Part shown: piece after piece, positions 26,945 to 35,066 of the stretch
Layout: every line of letters starts with the position of its first letter
How positions within the stretch are numbered: position 1 is the first letter of the stretch
Origin: Burkholderiales bacterium
GTDB lineage: Bacteria; Pseudomonadota; Gammaproteobacteria; Burkholderiales; Burkholderiaceae_C
Direction: 5' to 3'
Assembly (NCBI GenBank): GCA_026400275.1
Contig: JAPLPK010000029.1
Span: forward strand, 1-58,800
Length of the DNA: 58,800 nt
Position numbers and translations under genes: made by a program
Notes under the pieces: generated by a model
Databases searched by the model: none
Told to the model about the DNA's origin: nothing
Seen by the model: the letters and a program-made list of their open reading frames with translations, nothing else

Positions 26945-26994
26945 TGCTATATATTTAATAGCTTCCTGCGCAGGTTTTATATGCGCTAGAGGCT
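26945..26994 (+). repeat. Dispersed repeat copy after fdhD
   Basis: TGCTATATATTTAATAGC, TTCCTGCGCAGGTTTTATA, TGCGCTAGAGGC: close to the consensus. It lies in the 76-bp gap between the convergent fdhD and SMP-30 genes. Confidence 0.9.
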
Positions 26995-27013
26995 TATTTC
27001 TTATAAATCTCTA

Positions 27014-27952
27014 TCAACCGCCGGCCACGCCCTGGGTGTTCACATAGAGGGCATAGACCGACTGACTTGCCGCCATGAACAGGCGGTTGCGCTTGGGGCC
27101 GCCAAAACACAGGTTGGCGCAGCGCTCGGGCAGGGCGATGTGGCCTATGGGTGTGGCGTCGGGGGCGAAGACCATCACGCCGTCATGCCCCGGCCCGCCA
27201 CCCCAGCCGGCCCACAGATTGCCGTCCACGTCGCAGCGGAAACCGTCAGGGCTGACGCCGTCTTCGCAGGTGAAGAACACGCGGTCGTTCACCAGCGTGG
27301 CGCCATCGTCCGCCAGGTCAAATACCCGGATGCGCCGGGGCGACGCGCCGGACTCCACCACATACAGCAGCTTCTCGTCGGGCGAGAAGCACAGGCCATT
27401 CGGCCGTGCCACGGCATCGGTCACCACCGTGCACTGGCCGCTGGCCGTGTCGAAGCGGTAGACGCAGGTGGGCAGCTCGGGCGTGGCGTTGTGCCCCTCG
27501 TAGTGCCCCATGATGCCGAAGGGCGGGTCGGTAAACCACACCGTGCCGTCAGACTTCACCACTACGTCGTTTGGCGAGTTCAGCGGCTTGCCGTTGAAGC
27601 TGTCCACCAGCACCGTGGTGCTGCCGTCGTACTCGGTGCGCACCATGCGGCGTCCGCCGTGTTCGCAGGCCACCAGCCTACCCTGGCGGTCGCGTGTATG
27701 GCCGTTGGCAAAGTGGGACGGCTGCTGGAACACGCTGACCGCGCCGGTCTGCTCCTCCCACTTCATCACGCGGTTATTGGGGATGTCGCTCCATAAAAGA
27801 TAGCGCCCATCGCCGAACCACACAGGCCCCTCGGCCCAGCGCATGCCGGTGGCCAGGCGCTCCACGGCGGCGGCATACAGGTGGTATTTTTGAAAACGCG
27901 GGTCCAGCACCTGGATGGCCGGGTCGGGGTAACGTTCGCAGGCTTGCCACAT
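27014..27952 (-). CDS. SMP-30/gluconolactonase family protein
   Basis: A 312-residue six-bladed beta-propeller lactonase. The divalent-metal ligands of the family can be placed: Glu in MRWAEGPVWFGDG (about 40), Asn in NSPNDVVVKSDG (about 127), Asn in ARPNGLCFSPDE (about 182) and Asp in SPDGFRCDVDGNLW (about 235). It hydrolyses sugar lactones in characterised members. There is no signal peptide. No sugar-catabolic gene adjoins it, so the substrate is open. A LysR gene lies 48 bp upstream on the same strand. Confidence 0.9.
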   Translation of the reverse strand: MWQACERYPDPAIQVLDPRFQKYHLYAAAVERLATGMRWAEGPVWFGDGRYLLWSDIPNNRVMKWEEQTGAVSVFQQPSHFANGHTRDRQGRLVACEHGGRRMVRTEYDGSTTVLVDSFNGKPLNSPNDVVVKSDGTVWFTDPPFGIMGHYEGHNATPELPTCVYRFDTASGQCTVVTDAVARPNGLCFSPDEKLLYVVESGASPRRIRVFDLADDGATLVNDRVFFTCEDGVSPDGFRCDVDGNLWAGWGGGPGHDGVMVFAPDATPIGHIALPERCANLCFGGPKRNRLFMAASQSVYALYVNTQGVAGG

Positions 27953-28000
27953 GGGGAGCTTCCTCGAAAAGCAAAGCGGCCAGTATGCCTGCGGCGCAGC

Positions 28001-28957
28001 CTATGGGGCCGCGTCGGGCCGGTCCCAGGGTGGAGTGTCGCCTAGCACTTCCAGCAGAAAGTCGATCAGCGCGCGCACCTTGGGGCTGGGGTAGCGGCTA
28101 GGCAGGTACACGGCGTACAGCGTGTCGGCCTCGGCCGGGCGGCCCACGGGTTGCCAGTCCTGCAGCAGGGGAACGAGCCGCCCAGCGCGCAGGTCGGCCC
28201 CGGCTGCATAGGTGGGCAGCACCGCCAGGCCCATGCCGGCCAGCGCGGCCACGCGCAGGGCCTCGCTGCTATTGGTGGTGAGGCCGCTTACAAACCGCAG
28301 CGCTGACTGCACGTCCACCGTCTCTTCGTGCCCCAGTGTGCTGTGGCGAAAGCGCCATTGCGCGGGCGTTTGCAGGTAGCCGAAGGTGAGGCAGCGGTGC
28401 TGGGCCAGCGCTTCCAGTGTGGTCGGCTTGCCGTGCTGCGCCAGGTACGCGGGTGTGGCGCACAGCCGGTACAGGATGGGGGCTAGCCGGCGCGCCACCA
28501 GTCCGGGGCTGGGGCTGGCGGTCAGGCGCAACACCACGTCGAAGCCTTCTTCGGCCAGGTCCACGTAACGGTCGTTCAGGCCCAGCACCACCCGCAGCTG
28601 TGGGTAGCGCGCGCAGAACTGCGTCATCAGCGCCGTGAGCTGCTGGTTGCCAAAGGCGGTGGAGGTGCTCAGCCGCAGCGTGCCCTGGGGCAGCGCCTGG
28701 CCGCCTGCGACTTCGGCTTCCAGCGCCTGGGATTCCTCCAGCATGCGCTGGGCGCGCTCGTAGACGCGGCTGCCTTCGTCCGTGGGGCTCACGCTGCGGG
28801 TGGTGCGGTGCAGCAGCCGGGTGCCAAGCTGGGCTTCCAGGCGGTTCACCTGTTTGCTGACGGCAGACTTGGTGCTGCCCAGGCGGCGTGCCGCTCCCGA
28901 GAGGCTGCGCGCTTCGATCACGCGGGTAAAGGTGGCAAGGTCTTCCAGGCGGCCCAT
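28001..28957 (-). CDS. LysR family transcriptional regulator
   Basis: 318 residues. The HTH is at about 1-60 (LEDLATFTRVIEARSLSGAA, LGSTKSAVSKQVNRLEAQLG), followed by the usual two-lobed effector domain (LRLSTSTAFGNQQLTALMTQ onward). It is divergent from the EamA exporter gene with 111 bp between starts, so autoregulation and control of the exporter are likely. The SMP-30 gene downstream could be in its transcript. Confidence 0.92.
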   Translation of the reverse strand: MGRLEDLATFTRVIEARSLSGAARRLGSTKSAVSKQVNRLEAQLGTRLLHRTTRSVSPTDEGSRVYERAQRMLEESQALEAEVAGGQALPQGTLRLSTSTAFGNQQLTALMTQFCARYPQLRVVLGLNDRYVDLAEEGFDVVLRLTASPSPGLVARRLAPILYRLCATPAYLAQHGKPTTLEALAQHRCLTFGYLQTPAQWRFRHSTLGHEETVDVQSALRFVSGLTTNSSEALRVAALAGMGLAVLPTYAAGADLRAGRLVPLLQDWQPVGRPAEADTLYAVYLPSRYPSPKVRALIDFLLEVLGDTPPWDRPDAAP

Positions 28958-28970
28958 AGTCGTTCTATTT

Positions 28971-29026
28971 GTGGAAACTATGATGCGCCATTTTGGTGGA
29001 TTGTGTCCAAGGATTCCAGTTTCTAC
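28971..29026. promoter_or_regulatory. Spaced inverted repeat between LysR and EamA genes
   Basis: GTGGAAACT (28971) and AGTTTCTAC (29018) are inverted copies with one mismatch. The position between divergent regulator and transporter fits a LysR binding region. The spacing of 38 bases is larger than a single LysR T-N11-A site. Confidence 0.35.
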
Positions 29027-29068
29027 ATTAGCGGGGCGGCCTGTCTGTGGTGCCGCAAGGAGTTCACC

Positions 29069-30001
29069 ATGGCTGCATCCAGCACTTTTTCTGCGATTTC
29101 ACCTCCCGGCCTGGCGCAGCGCCTACAGGGGCTGGCCGACGCCAGTCTGCCGCTGACCTTCATCCTGCTGTGGAGCACCGGCTATGTGGCGGGCAAGCTG
29201 GCGCTGCCGCATGTGGGGCCGTTCACCCTGCTGGTGCTGCGGTTTGGCCTGGCGGCCCTGGTGCTGGGCCTGGTGTCCTGGGTCAGCCGAGCGCCCTGGC
29301 CCCGGCGGGCGCGCGACTGGGGGCACCTGGCCGTGGTGGGTCTGCTGATGCAGGCGCTGCATTTTTCGGGCGTGTACTACGGCCTGCGGCTGGGCTTGTC
29401 GGCCGGGGTGGCGGGGCTGCTGATCGGGATGATGCCCTTGGCGACGGCGCTGGGCGCGCATGTCTGGCTGGGCGAGCGGGTGGGCCGTTTGCAACTGCTG
29501 GGTTTGGCCGGTGGGGTGTTGGGCGTGGTGTTGGTGGTGGCCGGCAAGGTGCCGGGCGGCGGCACCAGTGCGGCGGCGGTGGCTGTCACCTTGCTCGGGT
29601 TGCTGGGCCTGGTGGCGGGTACCTTGTACCAAAAGCGTTTTTGTGCCGGTATGGACTTGCGCAGTGGCGCCTGTGTGCAGATGGCCGTGGCCACCGTGGC
29701 TGCCGCCGCGTTGGCGGCACCGACCGAGGGCTTTGCCGTGCATTGGCAAGGTGAGTTGGTGTTTGGCGTGCTGTGGTTGGGGCTGGTGAACTCCATTGGC
29801 GCGTTCAGTCTGCTGTTTGTGATGGTGCGCCGGGGCCAGGCCGGGCAGGTGGCCAGTTTGTTCTATTTGATTCCAGGCGTGACGGCGCTGCTCGGCTTTG
29901 CGCTGTTGGGCGAGCGCCTGTCGCCGTTGGCGCTGGCTGGGTTTGCGGTATCGGCCCTGGCGGTGCTGGCCTGCGCGCGGGGCGGGGCAGCGGGACGTTG
30001 A
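29069..30001 (+). CDS. EamA/DMT family transporter
   Basis: 310 residues with ten hydrophobic helices in two EamA repeats, about residues 25-150 and 165-295. LPLTFILLWSTGYVAGKLAL opens the first and LVFGVLWLGLVNSIGAFSLL is in the second. The family exports amino acids and other metabolites. AAGGAG lies 6 bp before ATG 29069; the longer upstream frame crosses the LysR start and is unlikely to be used. Confidence 0.92.
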   Translation: MAASSTFSAISPPGLAQRLQGLADASLPLTFILLWSTGYVAGKLALPHVGPFTLLVLRFGLAALVLGLVSWVSRAPWPRRARDWGHLAVVGLLMQALHFSGVYYGLRLGLSAGVAGLLIGMMPLATALGAHVWLGERVGRLQLLGLAGGVLGVVLVVAGKVPGGGTSAAAVAVTLLGLLGLVAGTLYQKRFCAGMDLRSGACVQMAVATVAAAALAAPTEGFAVHWQGELVFGVLWLGLVNSIGAFSLLFVMVRRGQAGQVASLFYLIPGVTALLGFALLGERLSPLALAGFAVSALAVLACARGGAAGR

Positions 30002-30082
30002 TCCGTTCCTATGGCCGACAGCCTGCGGGGTTTTGCAAGGGGTGCTGGGAGTCGGCTGGGGTTTACGCTAAGGTACGCCCCC

Positions 30083-32488
30083 ATGCAAACATCATTCTTG
30101 CGCCTGGGCTGGCGCACCTTGTGGCGCGATCTGCGCTCGGGGGAATTACGCCTGTTGATCGTGGCCGTCACTTTGGCCGTCGCTGCTTTGAGCGCAGTGG
30201 GCTTTTTTGCCGACCGCTTGCAAGGTGGTTTGCAGCGCGATGCGCGCCAGTTGCTGGGTGGCGACGCGGTGGTCGTCAGTGACAACGCCATGCCGGCCAG
30301 CTTTCTGGCCCAGGCGCAGGCCCAGGGCCTGCAGTCCGTAGGCACGCTGACCCTGGCCACCATGGCCCGGGCCGAGGACGCGCAGGGCGGTGCCAGCAAG
30401 CTGGTGGCGCTCAAATCCGTGGCCGCCGGCTACCCTTTGCGCGGTAGCCTGACCGTGGCCGACAGCGCCGATGGCCCCCAGCACACCACACGCGAGATCC
30501 CTGCACCCGGTACGGCCTGGGTGGACGCGTCTTTGCTGGAGGCGCTTGGGCTGAAGCTGGGCGACAGCCTGCTGCTGGGCGATGCGCGCTTGCGCGTGGC
30601 CAAGACCATCGCCATCGAGCCCGACCGGGGCAGCGGCTTCATGTCGTTTTCACCGCGCGTGATGCTGAACGAGGCCGACCTGGCCGCCACCGGCCTGGTC
30701 CAGCCGGCCAGCCGCATCACCTACCGTTTCGCCGTGGCCGGGGCCGACCCGGCTGTGCAGCGCTATGTGGACTGGGCCACGGCCGAGCTCAAGAAGCCGG
30801 ACATCCACGGCGTGCGCATCGAGTCGCTGGAAACCGGCCGCCCCGAGATGCGCCAGACGCTGGACCGCGCGAATAAATTCCTGAACCTGGTGGCCCTGCT
30901 GTCGGCCCTGCTGAGCGCAGTGGCGGTAGCCCTGGCGGCGCGCGGCTTTGCCGCCAACCACCTGGACGACTGCGCCATGCTGCGTGTGCTGGGCCAGAGC
31001 CAGCGCACCATCGCGCTGAGCTATGCCTTCGAGTTCGCGCTGGTAGGCATCTTCGCCAGTCTGCTGGGCGTGGCGATTGGCTTTGGCGTGCACTACCTGT
31101 TCGTGCTACTACTGGCCGGCTTGGTGGATGCCAGCTTGCCCGCCGCCACCTGGTGGCCGGCGGCCTTGGGGCTGGGCATGGGCATGACCCTGCTGTTCGC
31201 CTTCGGCTCGCCACCGGTGCTGCAGCTGGCCTCGGTGCCGCCGCTGCGCATTGCCGTGGGCGGTTTTGCGGGTGCGGTACTGGTATTTGCCGGCCTGGGC
31301 TGGGTGGCGGTGAAGCTGCTGCGCCGCAGCGTGAACGAGACCACCGCGCCGCGTTGGCTGGTACTGGCCACGCGGCAGATGTCGGCCCGCCCGGCCTACG
31401 CCGTGGTGCAGGTCAGCGCGCTGGCCGTGGGCCTGCTGGCCCTGGTACTGCTGGTGCTGCTGCGCACCGACCTGATCCAGAGCTGGCGCAAGGCCACGCC
31501 GCCGGATGCGCCCAACCGCTTCGTCATCAACATCATGCCTGACCAGGCCGCCGACTTCCGCAAGAACCTGGCTGACGCCGGGGTGAAGGATTACGACTGG
31601 TTCCCCATGTTCCGTGGCCGCCTGGTGGCCATCAACGGCAAGCCCGTCAGCCCGGACGACTACGTGGAAGACCGCGCCAAGCGCCTGGTGGACCGCGAGT
31701 TCAACCTGTCCAACACCGCCGAGCGGCCCGCACACAACCCCCTGGCCGCCGGCAACTGGGCGGACCAGGAGGCCGGCGCCATCAGCGTGGAGGAGGGCAT
31801 TGCCAAGACCCTGGGCTTGCACCTGGGCGACACGCTGCGCTTCGACATTGGTGGTCAGCCCAGCGAGGCCAAGATCACCTCGCTGCGCAAGGTGGACTGG
31901 GGCTCCATGCGCGCCAACTTCTTCGTGATCTACCCGCTGGCGCAGATGCCGCCGGACATCGCAGTGACCTACCTCTCGGCCTTCAAGGCGCCCACCGCCA
32001 AGGGCTTTGACAACCAGCTGGTGCGCCAGTTTCCCAACATCACGGTGGTGGACCTGAGCATCACGCTGGGCCAGCTGCAGCGCGTGCTGGACCAGGTGGT
32101 GCGCGCCGTGGAGTTCCTCTTCGGCTTCACCCTGGCCGCCGGCCTGGTGGTGCTGTTTGCAGCCATCACCGCCACCCGCGAAGAGCGCGCCCGCGAGTTC
32201 GCCATCATGCGCGCCCTGGGCGCCCCCAGCAGCCTGCTGCGCCAGGTGCAGCGGGCTGAACTGGCCGGCGTAGGCCTGCTGGCCGGCTTCCTGGCCAGCC
32301 TGGTCGCCGTGGCCGTGGGCTGGGCCCTGAGCCGCTACGTGTTCGACTTCGCCTGGAGCGGCTCGCTGTGGGTGCCCTTGTTCGGCGCGCTGGCCGGTGC
32401 CGTGCTGGCCCTGGCGGCGGGATGGTGGGGTTTGCGTGATGTGCTGCGCCGGCCGGTGGTGGAGACGTTGCGCCGGGCTGCGGCGTAA
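30083..32488 (+). CDS. ABC transporter permease of the FtsX/MacB (YbbP-like) family
   Basis: 801 residues. One membrane segment near residues 20-42 (LRLLIVAVTLAVAALSAVGF), a periplasmic MacB-like domain, a central block of helices (from about 265), a second periplasmic domain (about 490-665), and three C-terminal helices in an FtsX domain (VEFLFGFTLAAGLVVLFAAI, REFAIMRALGAPSSLLRQV). YbbP pairs with ATPase YbbA in E. coli. No ATP-binding subunit gene lies in this window. I chose ATG 30083 (MQTSFLRLGWRTLWRDL); 24 upstream residues are also open. Confidence 0.9.
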   Translation: MQTSFLRLGWRTLWRDLRSGELRLLIVAVTLAVAALSAVGFFADRLQGGLQRDARQLLGGDAVVVSDNAMPASFLAQAQAQGLQSVGTLTLATMARAEDAQGGASKLVALKSVAAGYPLRGSLTVADSADGPQHTTREIPAPGTAWVDASLLEALGLKLGDSLLLGDARLRVAKTIAIEPDRGSGFMSFSPRVMLNEADLAATGLVQPASRITYRFAVAGADPAVQRYVDWATAELKKPDIHGVRIESLETGRPEMRQTLDRANKFLNLVALLSALLSAVAVALAARGFAANHLDDCAMLRVLGQSQRTIALSYAFEFALVGIFASLLGVAIGFGVHYLFVLLLAGLVDASLPAATWWPAALGLGMGMTLLFAFGSPPVLQLASVPPLRIAVGGFAGAVLVFAGLGWVAVKLLRRSVNETTAPRWLVLATRQMSARPAYAVVQVSALAVGLLALVLLVLLRTDLIQSWRKATPPDAPNRFVINIMPDQAADFRKNLADAGVKDYDWFPMFRGRLVAINGKPVSPDDYVEDRAKRLVDREFNLSNTAERPAHNPLAAGNWADQEAGAISVEEGIAKTLGLHLGDTLRFDIGGQPSEAKITSLRKVDWGSMRANFFVIYPLAQMPPDIAVTYLSAFKAPTAKGFDNQLVRQFPNITVVDLSITLGQLQRVLDQVVRAVEFLFGFTLAAGLVVLFAAITATREERAREFAIMRALGAPSSLLRQVQRAELAGVGLLAGFLASLVAVAVGWALSRYVFDFAWSGSLWVPLFGALAGAVLALAAGWWGLRDVLRRPVVETLRRAAA

Positions 32489-32489
32489 T

Positions 32490-32544
32490 CGCTCTTTTTT
32501 TGATAGCTGCTAGCGCAGAATTTATCTGCGCTAGCGCTAATTTT
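32490..32544 (+). repeat. Dispersed repeat copy after the FtsX-like gene
   Basis: TTTTTTTGATAGCTGC, TAGCGCAGAATTTATCTGCG, CTAGCGC. TAGCGCAG and CTGCGCTA form a perfect 8-bp inverted repeat, one of the most symmetrical copies here. Confidence 0.88.
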
Positions 32545-32553
32545 CATAGATTC

Positions 32554-32646
32554 TTAACCCGCGTGCCACAGCGCGAGGTTGGACAACAGAATCACCAGGC
32601 CCGAGGTATTGATTAAAAGACCGGCGGTGGTTTTCAGTTCTTTCAT
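32554..32646 (-). CDS. Candidate 30-residue membrane microprotein
   Basis: The ORF reads MKELKTTAGLLINTSGLVIL then LSNLALWHAG and a TAA stop. One hydrophobic helix spans about residues 8-27 after a short basic-acidic start. CAGGAG sits 8 bp before the ATG, a good ribosome site. It lies in a 400-bp gap between the FtsX-like and haemoglobin genes, between two repeat copies. A CRP/FNR-like site lies about 70-80 bp upstream of the start. I know no family for it. The ORF is short enough to arise by chance, but RBS plus helix makes it worth keeping. Confidence 0.45.
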   Translation of the reverse strand: MKELKTTAGLLINTSGLVILLSNLALWHAG

Positions 32647-32712
32647 GGTGCTTGCTCCTGTGGGGTGGGGTCGGGATGTATAGGCTCAAATGGTAGAGAG
32701 AGCCTGGTGATT

Positions 32713-32728
32713 TGTGAAGTAAATCAAA
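32713..32728 (-). promoter_or_regulatory. CRP/FNR-superfamily-like site upstream of the microprotein ORF
   Basis: TGTGA, six bases, TCAAA matches the CRP consensus TGTGA-N6-TCACA at nine of ten positions, and the right half ATCAA also fits FNR. Downstream on the minus strand TATACA (32682-32677) could be a -10 box. Confidence 0.3.
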
Positions 32729-32821
32729 TGAATGCCATTGATAGTTTTTTTGAAACATCGATGCAGTAGCTCCGGGTGGCCGAAAATACCCGCTTCGGCC
32801 TGGCCCCGCGTAGCGGCGCTA

Positions 32822-32875
32822 TGCTGCATTTTTAATAGCTGCTAGCGCAAGGTTTATCTGCGCTGCGGCCCTTTT
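32822..32875 (+). repeat. Dispersed repeat copy before the truncated haemoglobin gene
   Basis: TGCTGCATTTTTAATAGCTG, CTAGCGCAAGGTTTATC, TGCGCTGCGGCC. It ends 12 bp before the haemoglobin start codon. Confidence 0.85.
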
Positions 32876-32887
32876 TGCTCTGAGCCC

Positions 32888-33292
32888 ATGCAAATCCAAG
32901 AAAAGCCACCTGCCGCTACCCCGTTCGAATGGATAGGCGGCGAAGAGCGGGTCAAGGCGCTGACCGAGCGCTTTTATGACCTGATGGACCTGGAGCCCGG
33001 CTACGCCGCGCTGCGCGGCTCGCATGGCTCCACGCTGGACAACGCGCGGCAGCGGCTGTTCATGTTCTTGTGCGGCTGGTTGGGCGGGCCGCAGTACTAC
33101 ACCGAGCAGTTTGGCCACCCTCGGCTGCGCGCGCGGCATATGCCGTTCAAGGTCGGCATCCTGGAGCGCGACCAGTGGCTGGCGTGCATGGACCAGGCCA
33201 TGGGCGAAACTGGTGTGGACGAAGCCCTGCGCGCCCGCTTGCGCGACAGCTTTTTCCAAACTGCCGATTGGATGCGCAACCAGGGCGTGTGA
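32888..33292 (+). CDS. Group II truncated haemoglobin
   Basis: A 134-residue 2-on-2 haemoglobin of group II. TPFEWIGGEERVKALTERFY opens the globin fold; the proximal His is in RARHMPFKVG (about residue 82), and the family Trp/Gly motif CGWLGGPQYYTE precedes it. Group II proteins bind O2 or NO and are linked to oxygen or NO-stress handling. It stands alone; the sequence upstream is almost entirely repeat, so its promoter must lie in or before the repeat copy. Confidence 0.92.
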   Translation: MQIQEKPPAATPFEWIGGEERVKALTERFYDLMDLEPGYAALRGSHGSTLDNARQRLFMFLCGWLGGPQYYTEQFGHPRLRARHMPFKVGILERDQWLACMDQAMGETGVDEALRARLRDSFFQTADWMRNQGV

Positions 33293-33314
33293 TGGCTGTG
33301 CCTGGCGCGGCACA

Positions 33315-33935
33315 ATGGCCCGCATGACCAGCCACTTCATAACGCCCCGCGCAGTGCCTTGCCTGCTCGCCCGTTGGCCGCAGCGCCTAATGTTTATTGG
33401 CGCATTGACCGGCGCAATGTTGACGGGCTGCACCACGCCGCCGCGGCCGCCAGCCACTGCCACCACGTTAGCCACTGAGGTCACGTTTCCGTTGACCACC
33501 GCGTGGTTTGAGGGCGGACTGGTGCAGTACATCAGCACCGATGTATCGGATGCCGCCATGGCCCGGGCCAAGGACATGAATTTCGTGCCCGGACTGGCTG
33601 CTGCCTTGAAACCCGGCCAGCCCTCGCTGGTGGAGCGCATCTACGTGTTCCCCGACGGCAGCCAGCGCAATGTGCTGCCGTCCATGCCCGACCCGGTGGG
33701 CTATGCCAGTACGGACAAGTCGTATTCGCCACTCTGGCATTTGCACGCCGTGGCCTGGCAGGCAGGGCGCACGCACCGCGAGCTGCGCTCGGAAGAGCAG
33801 ATATTGGACGCGGTGGAGCAGGGCGATGTCACGCTCACCCCTTTGCGGATTGTGGCCAACTGCTCGGTGGTCTACTCGGCCAAAGGCGGTTTGCTGCCCG
33901 GAACCCGGTTGGGCTATCGCCCGCCCAGCCCTTGA
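33315..33935 (+). CDS. Putative lipoprotein of unknown function
   Basis: 206 residues (or 203 from ATG 33324). The basic start and hydrophobic LMFIGALTGAMLTGC form a signal with lipobox MLTGC (Cys about 38), then a Pro/Thr-rich linker. The mature part (VTFPLTTAWFEGGLVQYIST, ERIYVFPDGSQRNVLPSMPD, LWHLHAVAWQAGRTHRELRS) is unassigned by me; it has no obvious enzyme motif. The Gfo/Idh gene follows 21 bp later, so they may be co-expressed. Confidence 0.7.
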   Translation: MARMTSHFITPRAVPCLLARWPQRLMFIGALTGAMLTGCTTPPRPPATATTLATEVTFPLTTAWFEGGLVQYISTDVSDAAMARAKDMNFVPGLAAALKPGQPSLVERIYVFPDGSQRNVLPSMPDPVGYASTDKSYSPLWHLHAVAWQAGRTHRELRSEEQILDAVEQGDVTLTPLRIVANCSVVYSAKGGLLPGTRLGYRPPSP

Positions 33936-33956
33936 AGCACTTAGAAACGGAAACCT

Positions 33957-35054
33957 ATGACTCAAGCACTATTCACCCCTTTGTCCGCCCCCATTCGCGT
34001 GGCTGTGATTGGCTACGGCTTGGCGGGCCGCGTCTTCCATGCACCCTTGATTGCTGGCGTGCCGGGGCTGAAACTGGCCTGTATCTGCTCCAGTAAGCCC
34101 GAGGCGGTGCTCGCCGACTGGCCGGATGTACGCGTGGTGCCCACGCCTGAGGCGGCGTTTGCCGACCCGGACATCGACCTGGTGGTCATTGCCACCAGCA
34201 ACACCAGCCACCACCCGCTGGCGCGCGCTGCGCTGCTGGCGGGCAAGCACGTGGTGGTGGACAAGCCCTGCACCGTGACCCTGGCGGAAACCGAGGACCT
34301 GCTGGCCGTGGCGGCGCAGCAGCAGCGCGTTCTGACGGTCTACCAGAACCGGCGTTTTGATGGCGACTTCCTGTTACTACAGCAGGTGTTGGCCGGCGGC
34401 CAGCTGGGGCGCATCACGCATTTCGAGTCGCACTTTGACCGCTTCCGCCATGTGGTGCCCGGCAAATGGCGCGAGCAGGATATTCCTGGCTCTGACCTGT
34501 GGCTGGACCTCGGTGCGCACCTGGTGGACCAGGCGCTGCAGCTGTTCGGCGTGCCCGACGATATCTCGCTGGATGTGGCGCGCCAGCGTGAGAACACCCA
34601 GACGAATGACTACTTCCATGCCCAGTTGCGCTACGAGTCGGTGCACCCCGGCTTGCGCGTGGTGCTGCACGCCAGCTCCTGCGTGACCACATCCGGGCCC
34701 CGTTTTGCCGTGCATGGCACCGGTGGCTCATTTACCAAGTTCGGCCTGGACCCGCAGGAAGATGCGCTCAAGGCCGGTGGTCGTCCGCAGCTGGAGATGT
34801 TGGGTAACTGGGGCTTTGACCGCCTTCCCGGTCAGCTCACACGCCATTTAGACGGCGAAGAGGTGGGCGAGACCACGCCGGACGTGGCCGGCAACTACCT
34901 GCTGTATTACGCCGGTTTGCGCGACTACCTGAGCGGTGCCAGCGGCAGCGCGCCTGTCACGCCACGCCAGGTGTTCCAGGTCATGGCCATGCTGGGCCGG
35001 GGCGAGCAGAGCGCGGCCAGCGGCAGCTTTGTGGCGACGGCGGATTTGCGTTGA
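33957..35054 (+). CDS. Gfo/Idh/MocA family NAD(P)-dependent oxidoreductase
   Basis: 365 residues. The N-terminal Rossmann domain has VAVIGYGLAGRVFHAPLI (about 14-31), and the cofactor/substrate motif is VVVDKPCTVTLAE (about 100, the EKP variant DKP). The C-terminal beta-sheet domain has GSDLWLDLGAHLVDQAL, with the conserved Asp-His pair. Closest in feel to the YdgJ/YvaA-type sugar oxidoreductases. Substrate unknown. GGAAACC lies before the ATG. Confidence 0.93.
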   Translation: MTQALFTPLSAPIRVAVIGYGLAGRVFHAPLIAGVPGLKLACICSSKPEAVLADWPDVRVVPTPEAAFADPDIDLVVIATSNTSHHPLARAALLAGKHVVVDKPCTVTLAETEDLLAVAAQQQRVLTVYQNRRFDGDFLLLQQVLAGGQLGRITHFESHFDRFRHVVPGKWREQDIPGSDLWLDLGAHLVDQALQLFGVPDDISLDVARQRENTQTNDYFHAQLRYESVHPGLRVVLHASSCVTTSGPRFAVHGTGGSFTKFGLDPQEDALKAGGRPQLEMLGNWGFDRLPGQLTRHLDGEEVGETTPDVAGNYLLYYAGLRDYLSGASGSAPVTPRQVFQVMAMLGRGEQSAASGSFVATADLR

Positions 35055-35066
35055 AAGCGTATTGCT

